64,000 bases of DNA from contig NZ_CP060040.1 in NCBI RefSeq assembly GCF_014211915.1, positions 372,001 through 436,000 of the forward strand, written 5' to 3'. The notes under the pieces were generated by a model. It saw only the letters and a list, made by a program, of their open reading frames with translations, was not told the origin of the DNA and made no database searches. The translations under genes and the position numbers were made by a program. This document shows, piece by piece, positions 28,091 through 37,882 of the stretch; within the stretch, counting starts at the first letter, position 1; each line of letters starts with the position of its first letter. The stretch comes from Burkholderia cenocepacia (lineage in GTDB: Bacteria > Pseudomonadota > Gammaproteobacteria > Burkholderiales > Burkholderiaceae).

Positions 28091-29131
28091 CTATTCGAGA
28101 GCCCCGCCTTCCTGCTCGGCGCGAGATTCGGCGAGCCGAACGGAGGGGCCAAACAATGCGCACACGCCGGCCTGCGATACAAACATCGCGTCGCCGCTGT
28201 GCCCCGCGCGTTGAACTTCATGCAGCTCATGCCGCAACTCCGGATGCCGGGCGCGCAGATAGGCGAAGTACGCGCGGCCGCGAGCGAGGCGGTGCGGGCC
28301 TTGCATCATCGCCTCGCATGAGCGGTCGAGAGCCGGGTGCGCCGGATCGTCGTCGTGCGTACCGAGCAGATAGGTGACGTCGTGATCGACGTAACGACGT
28401 TCGAGCGATTGCGCGTCGAGTCCGTCCGCATAGCGGGGAAGTCGTGACGTGCCGTATTTCCATTCATTGAATCCGGCACATGCGGTTTGATCGATGTCTT
28501 CGCCATGCGGACGCCAAGCGTCGAAGTACACATAGGACGAAGGATTCGCGATGACGTAACGTACCTTCACACCGCGTGCGAGACAACATGCCGTCGCGTT
28601 GCTGAGTATCGCGTGCCGATGCGCGACCTGCGCCCCACCGGAATGCCCTGCGATCACGATTTCGCGCAGCCTCGGGTAGCGGCCGCCCTGCATGCCTCGG
28701 ACGTAATGTTCGATGAGCCCATCCAGCACATCGAACGAGCTGAGCGGTGCTGGACCGATTGCGTCGAGTCCGCCCATCCACGAGGTCCATTCCCAATGCA
28801 GACAGTCGTCCGCCAACGGGTGATACCCGACGTCGGCCGTCGCGAGAAATTGCGGCACGGCGAGCATCACGTTTGCTGCATCGGCCGTCGACGCGTCGAG
28901 CGCGCGCTGCGTCGATCGAAGGTATGCGTCGGCGTCGCGCAATCGGCCGTGCAGCATGACGACGACCTGCGTCGCGGTGGCCGGCGCGGCGCTGCCGCCG
29001 GTGAACAGTGGCACTTTCGCTTCGCCGCGCGACGTCGAAACGGTCAACCGCTCACTGGCGACGACTTTGACGGGTACTTCGTTACGTGGGCGCACCTCAT
29101 GGTTCCGTGGAAGGCACATCGCGACGCTCAC
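28091..29131 (-). CDS. Alpha/beta-hydrolase-like protein
   Basis: The 346-residue protein has the strand-turn block VVVMLHGRLRDADAYL near residues 57-72 and a serine elbow REIVIAGHSGGAQVAHRHA (Ser about 168), typical of alpha/beta hydrolases. A late GHSGDAM segment could supply the histidine. No signal peptide is evident. The GTG start at 29131 overlaps the MFS stop, suggesting translational coupling; ATG 29119 is an alternative. It lies between a transporter and a tannase, so processing of an ester imported by that operon is likely, but the reaction is unknown. Confidence 0.75.
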   Translation of the reverse strand: MSVAMCLPRNHEVRPRNEVPVKVVASERLTVSTSRGEAKVPLFTGGSAAPATATQVVVMLHGRLRDADAYLRSTQRALDASTADAANVMLAVPQFLATADVGYHPLADDCLHWEWTSWMGGLDAIGPAPLSSFDVLDGLIEHYVRGMQGGRYPRLREIVIAGHSGGAQVAHRHAILSNATACCLARGVKVRYVIANPSSYVYFDAWRPHGEDIDQTACAGFNEWKYGTSRLPRYADGLDAQSLERRYVDHDVTYLLGTHDDDPAHPALDRSCEAMMQGPHRLARGRAYFAYLRARHPELRHELHEVQRAGHSGDAMFVSQAGVCALFGPSVRLAESRAEQEGGALE

Positions 29132-30477
29132 GCCGTGTCACCCGGCCACAGGTCCGGCTCGTGGCGCAAGCGTCGCCCGGATGCCGTGAACCCGACCAGC
29201 AGCAACGAGACGATGCCGGCGAACACCAGATACCACGCCGGCACGATGCGCGAACCGGTGACGTCGATCAAGGTCGAGACGGTGAGCGGCGCGAGTCCGC
29301 CAAACAGCGTGACGGCCACGTTGTACGACAGCGCCACGCCCGTCGAACGCGTGGCCGTCGGAAACAACTGCGTCAGCATGCCGGGGTGTGCGCCCGACAT
29401 GACGCTGAGCACGACCGTCGCGATGATCTGCGCGCTGAACACGCGCTCGGGCGAAGGCGCTGCGAGCACCCACGCGAAAAGCGGATAGGCAGCACATACC
29501 CAGACGATCGTCACCGGAAAGAACAGCCGATATGCGCCGAGGCGGTCGGCGAGCATCCCTGCCAACGGATAGCCGACGATGCCGATCAATCCGGAAATCG
29601 CCGTGCCGAACAGTGCATTCTTGAGCGGCAGATGCAACTGGTGTTCGACATAGAGCGGCATATAGGAATGCCACAGATAATTGGTTGCCGCTCCAACGAT
29701 GATGACGCCCATCGCGCAGAGCGCCGCATCGCCACGCTCGCGAATGAATGTCCGCAGCGACTGGCGTGGCGCATGTCCAAGCCGTTCCCGCAACTGTACG
29801 AATTCAGGCGACTCGCCGACCTTGTGCCGGATGTAGAAGCCCACCGGCCCGACCAGCGCGCCGAGCAGAAACGGCACGCGCCAACCCCACGTCACGAGCG
29901 ACTGGTGCGACAGATGCGTGGTGAGCAAGAACGAACATAGCGACGACAGTAGCAGCGCGACGGCCTGTGACGTCATCTGAAAACTGCCGAAGAACATCTT
30001 GCGTCCTGGCGGCGCGTATTCCGTCAGCATCGCGGCCGCTGTCGCGAACTCGCCGCCCACGGAGAGCCCTTGCAGGATACGTGCGAGGATCACCACGAGC
30101 GGCGCGGCCATGCCGATCGCCGCGTAGCTGGGCGTCAGGCCCATCATCAGCGTGCTGGCTGCCATCAGCAGAATCAGCAGCGACAACGTCTTGCGTCGCC
30201 CGTAGCGATCCGCGCATGCGCCTATCACGATGCCACCCAGCGGCCTGACCACGAAGCCGACGGCAAACGTCGCAAGCGTCAGCGTGATGGACACAAATCC
30301 GTTGCCGACAGGAAAAAACACCTGCGCGATGATTTTCGCGAAGTAGCCGTAGATGAGAAAGTCGAACCACTCGAGGCCATTGCCGATGACCGATGCGAGC
30401 ACCGCGCGGCGAGTTTGCGAACGGCTGAGCGCCGTGGCGGCCGACGCGGGCACGTCCGCTTGCAAGATGGATTGCAT
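29128..30477 (-). CDS. MFS transporter, metabolite:H+ symporter type
   Basis: From ATG 30477, with AAGGAG upstream, the protein has 449 residues and 12 predicted helices. The N-terminal block VIGNGLEWFDFLIYGYFAKI and the loop GACADRYGRRKTLSLLILLM are typical of the MHS family (ShiA, KgtP, CitA), which imports organic acids with protons. It is the first gene of a three-gene operon with a hydrolase and a tannase and is divergent from a LysR regulator. Import of an aromatic acid or ester is the likely role. Confidence 0.88.
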   Translation of the reverse strand: MQSILQADVPASAATALSRSQTRRAVLASVIGNGLEWFDFLIYGYFAKIIAQVFFPVGNGFVSITLTLATFAVGFVVRPLGGIVIGACADRYGRRKTLSLLILLMAASTLMMGLTPSYAAIGMAAPLVVILARILQGLSVGGEFATAAAMLTEYAPPGRKMFFGSFQMTSQAVALLLSSLCSFLLTTHLSHQSLVTWGWRVPFLLGALVGPVGFYIRHKVGESPEFVQLRERLGHAPRQSLRTFIRERGDAALCAMGVIIVGAATNYLWHSYMPLYVEHQLHLPLKNALFGTAISGLIGIVGYPLAGMLADRLGAYRLFFPVTIVWVCAAYPLFAWVLAAPSPERVFSAQIIATVVLSVMSGAHPGMLTQLFPTATRSTGVALSYNVAVTLFGGLAPLTVSTLIDVTGSRIVPAWYLVFAGIVSLLLVGFTASGRRLRHEPDLWPGDTA

Positions 30478-30590
30478 GTGTCTCCTTTGTTTCTCTTCCA
30501 GCTTTTGAGACAAGCGTACGTGTCGATGTCCTGAATGTAAAATACATATGGGACACGGTTGCCATATCCAACGCATATACCAGACAAACG
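30478..30590. promoter_or_regulatory. Divergent MFS/LysR control region
   Basis: This 113-bp gap holds two dyads: ATGTA-AAA-TACAT (30535-30547) and ATATGG-N10-CCATAT (30546-30567). They overlap and are AT-rich, as expected for a LysR operator between divergent genes. Promoter hexamers are not clear enough to place. Confidence 0.5.
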
Positions 30591-31499
30591 ATGGAACTCA
30601 GACAGCTGCGCTATTTCCTCGCCGTCGCCGACGAAGGCCAGTTCACTCGGGCCGCCGCGCGACTGCATATCCAGCAGCCGCCGTTGTCGCAGCAGATTCA
30701 GGAACTCGAACATGAGCTGGGCTTCGCGCTTTTCGTGCGGCAGCCCCGTGGCGTCGTGTTGACCGCGCCCGGCGAGATATTCGCCGCACGCGCGCGTACG
30801 GTACTGCTCGAACTGAACAACGCCGTCGTCCATGCGCGCCGAGTGGCGCAAGGCCGGATCGGCACGGTGCGCGTTGCGCTCACGAGTTCGGCTGCGTTCC
30901 ACCCGCTTACGCCTACCGCCATTCGCAATTTTCGGGACATGTACCCCGGGATTTCGATAGAGATGAGCGAGGTGAATGCGGCGGAGATCATCGAAATGAT
31001 GTTGAACGGTCGCGCGGATGCAGCCATTCTCCGCAAACCGGTCGAAACGTCAGCTGATTTACGCTTCGAACTGCTCGCCGAAGAACGCATGTTGCTGGTG
31101 CTGCCGGTGGGGCACCGGCTGATCGGCGGTCGTTCCGTGTCGCTCAAACAGCTGGCGAACGAGTCGTTCATCTTCGTGCGTCGGCCCGGTGCGCCCGGCA
31201 TGTACGCGGACTTCATTCGGGCATGTCAGGCCAAGGGCTTCGAGCCGCACGTCGTGGAAGAGGTGCCGCGCATGGTGACGGCAATCAATCTCGTGGCGGC
31301 GGGCGGCGGCGTATCGCTCGTGCCCGCGTCGATGCAACGTTATCATCAGGAAAGCGTGCGCTACTGCCGTGTGGCCGGCGATCATGCGTTTCGAGCACCG
31401 TTGCATCTCGTCACCCGGCACGATTTGCAAAACCCTGCCGCGTCGCACTTCCGTGAAGCGTTGTTGATGTTTGTCCAGCATCATCCATATCGCGAATGA
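30591..31499 (+). CDS. LysR-family regulator of the tannase operon
   Basis: The 302-residue protein has the LysR N-terminal winged helix (MELRQLRYFLAVADEGQFTR, then AAARLHIQQPPLSQQIQELE) and an effector-binding domain with the block RIGTVRVALTSSAAFHPLTP. This resembles the BenM/CatM branch that senses aromatic acids. It is divergent from the MFS-hydrolase-tannase operon across 113 bp containing overlapping dyads, so it probably controls that operon. Confidence 0.9.
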   Translation: MELRQLRYFLAVADEGQFTRAAARLHIQQPPLSQQIQELEHELGFALFVRQPRGVVLTAPGEIFAARARTVLLELNNAVVHARRVAQGRIGTVRVALTSSAAFHPLTPTAIRNFRDMYPGISIEMSEVNAAEIIEMMLNGRADAAILRKPVETSADLRFELLAEERMLLVLPVGHRLIGGRSVSLKQLANESFIFVRRPGAPGMYADFIRACQAKGFEPHVVEEVPRMVTAINLVAAGGGVSLVPASMQRYHQESVRYCRVAGDHAFRAPLHLVTRHDLQNPAASHFREALLMFVQHHPYRE

Positions 31500-31602
31500 G
31501 CCAGAGAAGGGCAAGCACCTGACGGATTGCTCACCGGAAGATCAAGGCCCGGCCTGCGGCTTGTTAATGCTCTATAGTGCGATTTACTTGCGCGACAGTA
31601 CG

Positions 31603-32613
31603 ATGATGAGTGACGACCCCTTCTCCGACATCCTGAGGCTCACGAACGCCGAATCGCTGGCGACGGGAGGCTTCTCTGCCGGCGGCGCCTGGGCCGTGCG
31701 ATTTCCGGCACCCGACAAGATCAAGTTCTTTGCGGTGGTGAAGGGCACGTGCTGGGTCTCCATCGACGGAGAAGAAACGCCTATCCGCTTTGGAAGCGGT
31801 GACGTCGGATTGTTGACGGCGAAACGCTCGTTCGTCCTCGCAAGTGATCCTTGCGTGCCACCCGTCGACGCGATGGCGTTGTTCTCGGGCGCCGGAAGGT
31901 CGACGGTGAAACTCGGCAACGGCGATGAATTCGCGCAGATCGGCGGGCACGTATTGCTCGATCCGGTCACCGGCAGCTTGCTGTCGGACGTTCTGCCGCC
32001 ATGGATTCACGTACCGGCCGCATCGCCGCAGGCGGTGAAGGTCCGCTGGCTTCTCGAGCAACTCGTGGAAGAGCGTGCGGCCGATCTGCCCGGCGCGCAA
32101 CTCGTATCGGCCCAGCTTTCCCAGCTGCTCTTCATTCAGATATTGCGCGCCCATTTGAAAACGTCCGCGTCCTTGACGGGATGGCTGCGCGCGTTCGGCA
32201 ACCCGCGCATCGCACCCGCACTGCGGTTGATGCACGGCGACCCCGCACGTTCATGGCATCTGGATGAGCTTGCCGCCGCGTGTGCGATGTCACGGACTAC
32301 GTTCGCTTCTCACTTCAGGGCGAGCGCCGGTGTCGCGCCGCTGACCTATCTGGGAGAGTGGCGCATGCGTCTTGCGGAGCGCCGTTTGCGCGACGAGGAC
32401 ATCCCGGTGGCCCTGCTTGCGCAGTCGCTCGGTTACTCGTCCGAAAGCGCATTCAGTCACGCGTTCAAGCGCATGTCCGGGCATTCACCGACCGCATATC
32501 GCCATGTCGTACGGACGGCTGCTGAAGGCGCGGACAGCGGGCGCGGCGGCGTTCGCGCGGCCGTGGAGGCTACCGGTGCGACTCCGCAGCCGTTTCCGTT
32601 GGAACCTCGGTGA
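31603..32613 (+). CDS. AraC-family regulator with cupin-like sensor
   Basis: The 336-residue protein starts at tandem ATGs (31603, 31606). Residues 1-190 form the AraC N-terminal cupin type found in regulators of SDR or oxidoreductase genes (SVSIDGEE-like CWVSIDGEETPIRFGSGDVG and FVLASDP). Residues 230-325 carry two HTH motifs, WHLDELAAACAMSRTTFASHF and IPVALLAQSLGYSSESAFSHA, followed by the typical MSGHSPTAYR. Its upstream region and 5' codons recur in decayed form next to the epimerase gene at 25138-26193, the probable original partner. Confidence 0.9.
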   Translation: MMSDDPFSDILRLTNAESLATGGFSAGGAWAVRFPAPDKIKFFAVVKGTCWVSIDGEETPIRFGSGDVGLLTAKRSFVLASDPCVPPVDAMALFSGAGRSTVKLGNGDEFAQIGGHVLLDPVTGSLLSDVLPPWIHVPAASPQAVKVRWLLEQLVEERAADLPGAQLVSAQLSQLLFIQILRAHLKTSASLTGWLRAFGNPRIAPALRLMHGDPARSWHLDELAAACAMSRTTFASHFRASAGVAPLTYLGEWRMRLAERRLRDEDIPVALLAQSLGYSSESAFSHAFKRMSGHSPTAYRHVVRTAAEGADSGRGGVRAAVEATGATPQPFPLEPR

Positions 32614-32658
32614 AATGCTCGAGCGACTCGACGTTCCCATACAAGACATTCCACACAT

Positions 32659-33669
32659 ATGAAAAAAGGCGCGAACGCGACGATCCGGGACGTGGCAACG
32701 GCAGCCGAGGTGTCTGTCGCGACCGTATCGAAATATGTCAACGGGACCAAGCGCTTCTCGCCGGAAGTGGAGTTCCGCCTGAAGCAGACCATCGAGAAAC
32801 TGGGCTACCAGACGAGCCCGCTTGCGCGCTCGATGATTACGGGGCGCACGCGAACGATCGGCCTCGTCATTCTCGATATCAGCAATCCACACTTCGCGAG
32901 CGTCGTGAAAGGGGCCAATCGAACGGCGCTCGCGCACGACTACACGCTGCTGCTCGTCGATACGGAAGAGGATGCGGCGCGTGAACGTTCGCTGATCGAG
33001 GCCCTTGCGCAACGCGTCGACGGATTGATCATCAGTTCACGCCTCTCGGAGAGCGAAGCCGGATGGATGCTGGACTTGAAGAAGCCGGTCGTGATGTTGC
33101 GGCACCTCGATGAACTGTCGATCCCGACCGTCGGGATCGACAACCGTCTGGCGACCTACATGCTTGCCCGGCATCTTCTCGACCTCGGACATCGAAAAAT
33201 CGCGTATCTGGGATTCGGCCAGGCATCGATCGATGCCGAACGCGTCCGCGGCGCAAGCGAGTGCCTGGCGGAGGAGGGGCTCGCGCTCGACGTGTTCGAT
33301 GCACATGCGCCCACTTCTGTCGCGGGCGAGGAAGCTTGCTCCAGGATTCTGTTGGGACCGCGGCGCCCACACGCGGTGATCTGTTACAACGACCTGATCG
33401 CGCTGGGATTCATGAAATGCGCGAAGACCCTGGGATTTCACGTGCCGCGCGACATCGCGATCACGGGCATCGACAACGCACCGTACGGGCAATATTCGGA
33501 GCCGGCATTGACGACGGTCGACACCCAGAGCGAAAAGATGGGCGAACTCGCCACGCTGAAGGTGTTCGAGGCGCTCGCCGGCCGTCATGATGGTGAACGC
33601 GTTCTGCTCGAACCTCGCCTCGTGGTCCGGGAATCGGCGGCGAATCGCACGGGGCCAGGGCCGCGGTGA
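32659..33669 (+). CDS. LacI-family transcriptional regulator
   Basis: The 336-residue protein has the LacI headpiece (ATIRDVATAAEVSVATVSKY) and a ribose-binding-like effector domain. IGLVILDISNPHFASVVKGA opens the sensor domain, and AITGIDNAPYGQYSEPALTT lies near the C-terminus. Such repressors usually respond to a sugar and control a neighbouring catabolic gene. The next gene on the same strand encodes a GH3 glycosidase, and an AAACGTTT-centred dyad typical of LacI-family operators lies in the gap between them. Confidence 0.92.
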   Translation: MKKGANATIRDVATAAEVSVATVSKYVNGTKRFSPEVEFRLKQTIEKLGYQTSPLARSMITGRTRTIGLVILDISNPHFASVVKGANRTALAHDYTLLLVDTEEDAARERSLIEALAQRVDGLIISSRLSESEAGWMLDLKKPVVMLRHLDELSIPTVGIDNRLATYMLARHLLDLGHRKIAYLGFGQASIDAERVRGASECLAEEGLALDVFDAHAPTSVAGEEACSRILLGPRRPHAVICYNDLIALGFMKCAKTLGFHVPRDIAITGIDNAPYGQYSEPALTTVDTQSEKMGELATLKVFEALAGRHDGERVLLEPRLVVRESAANRTGPGPR

Positions 33670-34213
33670 CGTCGTGGCGGTAGATAGGTTGGCCCATCGC
33701 GAGAACACCCGATCCCTTCGAAAGCGGCGCCTGCCTGCTTGCCTTCCGAGGCCCTGCTTCGCAACACGCATGTCACATCGGCGCTCGGTCGCGGCCAGTC
33801 GGCGGGATAAACGGTTACCTTCGCTCCCCGTTTCGATTGGCTCCGCGCGACTGCTGTTCAAAAAATAGGCGTTAATACCGACTGGTAAAACAGCGGTCGT
33901 CGCCCTAATCTCGGATAAACGTTTTCCCAATTTGACTTTGATGTAACGATCGACATGCTGAATTGCGTGTTCGGCGGTGGAGACACGTCCGAAGGCCTGT
34001 GACCTCGGGGCGGCGGATGCGCACGCTTCTGCCGGGGAAAGGGCGGTCGTTTCGGTTCTGCGATGCAGGCCCGACATCCGCGTGGGTTCAGTCGGATGCA
34101 TCCATTCGTTGGCGCGCATCGACAGGCGTTGATGCGATGCACTGAATCAGTAGTGCGAAGGACAAGAAAAGCAAGGCCTTGGCAAATCGTCCGCGTGGAT
34201 AGAGGAGCGAGAC
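33670..34213 (+). promoter_or_regulatory. Gap upstream of the GH3 gene with LacI-type dyad
   Basis: This 544-bp gap has no convincing gene. It contains GGATAAACGTTTTCC at 33913-33927, with the AAACGTTT core centred on CpG as in LacI/GalR operators, and a related GATAAACGGTTACC at about 33807. A TTGACT hexamer at 33932 is a candidate -35 element. The end of the gap leads to AGAGGAGCGAGAC just before the ATG at 34214. Confidence 0.5.
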
Positions 34214-36639
34214 ATGAGGAATGTGGTCACGAGATCAGGCGTCTGTCTGGCGGCAGGGCTCACCTTGATGCTGAGCGGGTGCGGGGCGGCGACACCAACT
34301 CGACGGCGTCGTCGCCCACCCCGTCCGGCAATGCGTCGCCATGGATGGATACGTCGTTGAAGCCTGAGCAGCGCGCCGCCTTGCTCGTGGCGGCAATGGC
34401 ATTGCCCGACAAGGAGGCGCAACTGGTGGGCGGCCCCGGCGTGATCGCCGAGCTCCCGCAATGCTTCGGTGCACGTCACATTCCCGGGCTGCCGAAATAC
34501 CACATCCCCACGCTGCGCATCACGAATGGCCCGGTCGGGATCGGCCAGAACGATTGCGTTCCCGCCGGCTCGGCGTCGAGCGGTGCGGCGGCGTTGACGA
34601 GTGCCGCGTCGGCGAAAGCCACTGCGTTGCCGTCCGCGATCGCGGTGGCGGCATCGTTCGACCACGCGGTGGCGACGCAATTCGGCGACGTGATCGGCAA
34701 GGAAGGTGCGAACCTCGCGCTTCATGTGTTCGAAGCGCCGGGCATGAACCTGGCCCGGTTGCCCGTCGGCGGTCGCAATTTCGAATACATGGGCGAGGAC
34801 CCGTATCTGACCGGCACGCTGGGCGTCGCTGAAATTCAGGCGGTTCAGTCGCACGGGATGATCGCGATGGCGAAGCATCTCGTCGCGAACGAGCAGGAAA
34901 CGAACCGGATGACCATCTCGGAAAACGTCGACGACCGGACGTTGCATGAACTGTACATGCTGCCGTTCGAGATGGCGGTCAAGGACGGGCAGGTGGGTGC
35001 CGTCATGTGCTCGTACAACTCGGTCAACGGTTTCTCGATGTGCGAGAACAAGCACATCCTGACCGACGTGCTGCGCGGGCAATGGGGTTTCAGCGGTTAC
35101 GTGCAGTCGGATTTCTTCGCCGCGCACAGCACGGCGGGAACGATGCTCGCCGGGCTGGACAACGAAATGCCGGGTGTGATCATTCCGGGCGTGACGACCT
35201 GGTGGACGCCGGACAAGCTGAACGCCGCGCTCGCGTCCGGCGCGATCGAGACATCGGACATCGATACGGCGCTGGCGCGCCGATACACGCAGATGTTCAA
35301 GGCCGGCATCTTCGACCGTCCGCTGGTGCAAACGCCGATCGATACCGTCGCGAACGGCGCCGTCGCGAAAGCCATCGGCGAGCAGTCCGCGGTACTGCTG
35401 CAGAACGACGGCACGCTGCCGTTGAGCAAGGCGGTGCAGAACGTCGTGATCGTCGGGAAGGCTTCGCAGGTGTTCGCGCAACAAGCGGTGGCCGGCGGCA
35501 GCAGCGTCGGCAACCCGATGGGGTCCGGCGGCGGGAGTTCGGACGTGGTCGCGCTCTATACCGTCTCGCCGCTGCAAGGAATGCGCGACGTGCTCGCCAA
35601 CCTCGGCAATTCGACGACGAAGGTTCACCTCGTGCTCGTCGACGATGCAAACGCGAACGCCACCATCGACGGCACCGGCTCGACGTTCGCGGCGGCCCGG
35701 TCGTTGATCGGCAGCGCCGATGCGGTGGTGGTGATGGCCGGATCGATTTCCGAAGAGGGCGCGGATCAGACGACGTTCGTCGATGCGACCGGCCTGAATC
35801 TCGACGCCGGCAAGTACCTGAACACGCTCGACTGGTACGGGCCGAAGGCCAGTGCGCTGACGACGACCGGTACCGTCAGGAGCAGCAATACGCTGGCCAT
35901 GATCCAGAGCGTGGTGGCCGCGAACCCGAAGACCGTGCTCGTGCTCAAGGACAACGCGGTCGAGGCGCTCGATCCGACGCTGCTCGAGGGCGGTGCGTCC
36001 GCGCCAGCCGCGATCCTCGAAGCATGGTTCCCGGGGCAGGAGGACGGGCACATCGTCGCGGACCTGCTGTTCGGCGTGACGAATCCGTCGGGCAAATTGC
36101 CGGTGACGTTCCCGCAGGTCGGCCAGGGGTTCATGGATTCGATCAGTACCGCGCAGTATCCGGGCGTCGCGGTGAACGGGGTGCCGACCGTGACCTACAC
36201 CGAAGGGCTCAACATGGGCTATCGCTGGTACGACGCGATGGGCAAGCAGCCCGCGTTCGAGTTCGGGTTCGGGCTTTCGTATACGACATTCGCGATCCGG
36301 AACGCAGCCGTTTCGCCGGGCAGCAACGGCACGTACAACGTCACTGCATCGGTCGCCAATACGGGCAAGGTTGCAGGGGCGGAAGTCGTGCAGGTCTACG
36401 TCGGCTTGTCGGCGTCGTCCGGCGAACCGCCGAAGCGCCTGGTCGGGTTCCAGAAGGTGTTCCTGAATCCGGGGGCGTCGCAGACGGTGACCGTCAACAT
36501 CGATCCGAAGGCGACCAACCATCCGTTGAGCACCTGGGACAAGGATGCGCAGCAGTGGTCGCCGGCAAGCGGCGCGACGACGATCTATGTCGGCAATTCG
36601 TCGAGAAATGTCGGCTCGGCAGGGATCATCACGCAGTAA
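34214..36639 (+). pseudogene. GH3 beta-glucosidase with frameshift in its lipoprotein signal
   Basis: From ATG 34214 (AGAGGAGCGAG upstream) the frame gives a lipoprotein signal, RSGVCLAAGLTLMLSGCG, then derails and stops near 34360. The mature enzyme continues in the +1 frame from GGDTNSTASSPTPSGNASPW. One extra G in the GGGG at 34283-34286 would join them. The rest, about 780 residues, is a full glycoside hydrolase family 3 enzyme: MNLARLPVGGRNFEYMGEDP, the nucleophile block GFSGYVQSDFFAAHS, the second GH3 domain and a C-terminal fibronectin-like domain. An internal start (ATG 34345) would give a cytoplasmic form. Confidence 0.85.
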
Positions 36640-36832
36640 CGCCGCTGCGAATCCCGATTGGGCGGTCTGGCCGGTTCACCGAGCGGTGAACGGCGACGGC
36701 CGCTGCCCGATCGTCATCGGAATTCCGCTGCTTCAGGACGAATGCCATGAGAAAAAACAGCATGGAGCGGAGGTGAGCGGGCGCCGCGGCGGGTGCCGGC
36801 CACGGGTTTGAACCGACGGCGCTGCCACCCGG

Positions 36833-37752
36833 TCACATCGGCTCATGCGTCACGGGCGCCGCCCGGGATACCAGGTGATCGACCATGCGTTGCGCGGCAG
36901 GCGGCAGGAATTCGAAATGCTTGAAGCAGACGATGAACTGCCGCTCCGCCCACGGATCGACGAGCGGAATCGTCTTGACGCCAAACACCGCCTGATAGGT
37001 CGTGGCCACTTCGACCGGTACGACGCTGATACCGAGACCCGCCGCGACGACCCGGAACGCCGCGTCGAAATTCGACACGATGACGCGGTACGACAGCCCC
37101 TTTCCCGCGCGGGCGGCCGCGCGCCGTAACATCGTGTGCACGGCCGTGGACGGCGGCAGCCCCACGTGCTCGTATGCGAGCGTCTGATCGAAATTCAATT
37201 GTGCGTGCCGCGCCAGCGGATGGTCGGGGGGACGGCCAGCGCGAGCCGGTCGCGTCGATATGGCCGGTACTGCAGCCCCTGCAGATCGACGTTGTCCCAG
37301 CACACCCCGACACTCGCACCTCCTTCGCGCAATTGACGCACGAGCTCGTTCGACAGGCGCTCTTCCACGTCGACGCGGATATTGGCGTTCGCCGCTTCGC
37401 TCATGAATGCCGCGATATCGTCGAGCAGTGCTTCGGCGATCGCCGAGGCCGACGCGCAAATGCTCACGCGCCCCTGGAGTCCGCCGCCGAATGCGGCGAT
37501 GTCGCTGCCGATTCGTTCGAGTGTGAACAACACGGTGCGCGCGTGTTCGAGCAGCGCCATGCCGGCACTCGTCGGCGCGACCCCGCGTCGCGAACGCGCC
37601 AGCAGGGGTGCGCCGAGATCCGCCTCCAGCTGCGCGATGCGCTTGCTGATGGCGGATGGCTCGATATGAGCCTCCTCTGCCGCGCGGGCAATGTTGCGGT
37701 GATCGCATACCGAAACGAACAGCCGCAACGTCTTCAGATCGATGTCCCGCAC
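36833..37752 (-). pseudogene. LysR-family regulator split by a frameshift
   Basis: The N-terminal part, from ATG 37752, has a complete LysR helix-turn-helix (IDLKTLRLFVSVCDHRNIAR, then AAEEAHIEPSAISKRIAQLE) and reads to VPPTIRWRGTHN, then stops. The C-terminal half of the effector domain continues in another frame (DHPLARHAQLNFDQTLAYEH to VTHEPM). The switch is at a run of six C on the minus strand (37226-37231); one more C would restore VPPDHPLARH. It is divergent from the HMG-CoA lyase cluster and was probably its regulator. Real mutation or sequencing error cannot be told apart here. Confidence 0.88.
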
Positions 37753-37882
37753 GATGGGTCTCCGGTGACATTCCGGTTCGGAACGACGAAGGTTCCGAAT
37801 CGTCTCTTTACTGAGATATTGGCAGGTCTAAAGTTATCACAGCGTCGGCGTTTCCATGACCGGCGAAAACACGGAGACACCC

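Noticed and set aside
34147..36522. A 791-codon minus-strand frame over the GH3 gene
   Set aside because: It lacks family motifs and has arginine/histidine-rich composition typical of antisense of GC-rich coding DNA.
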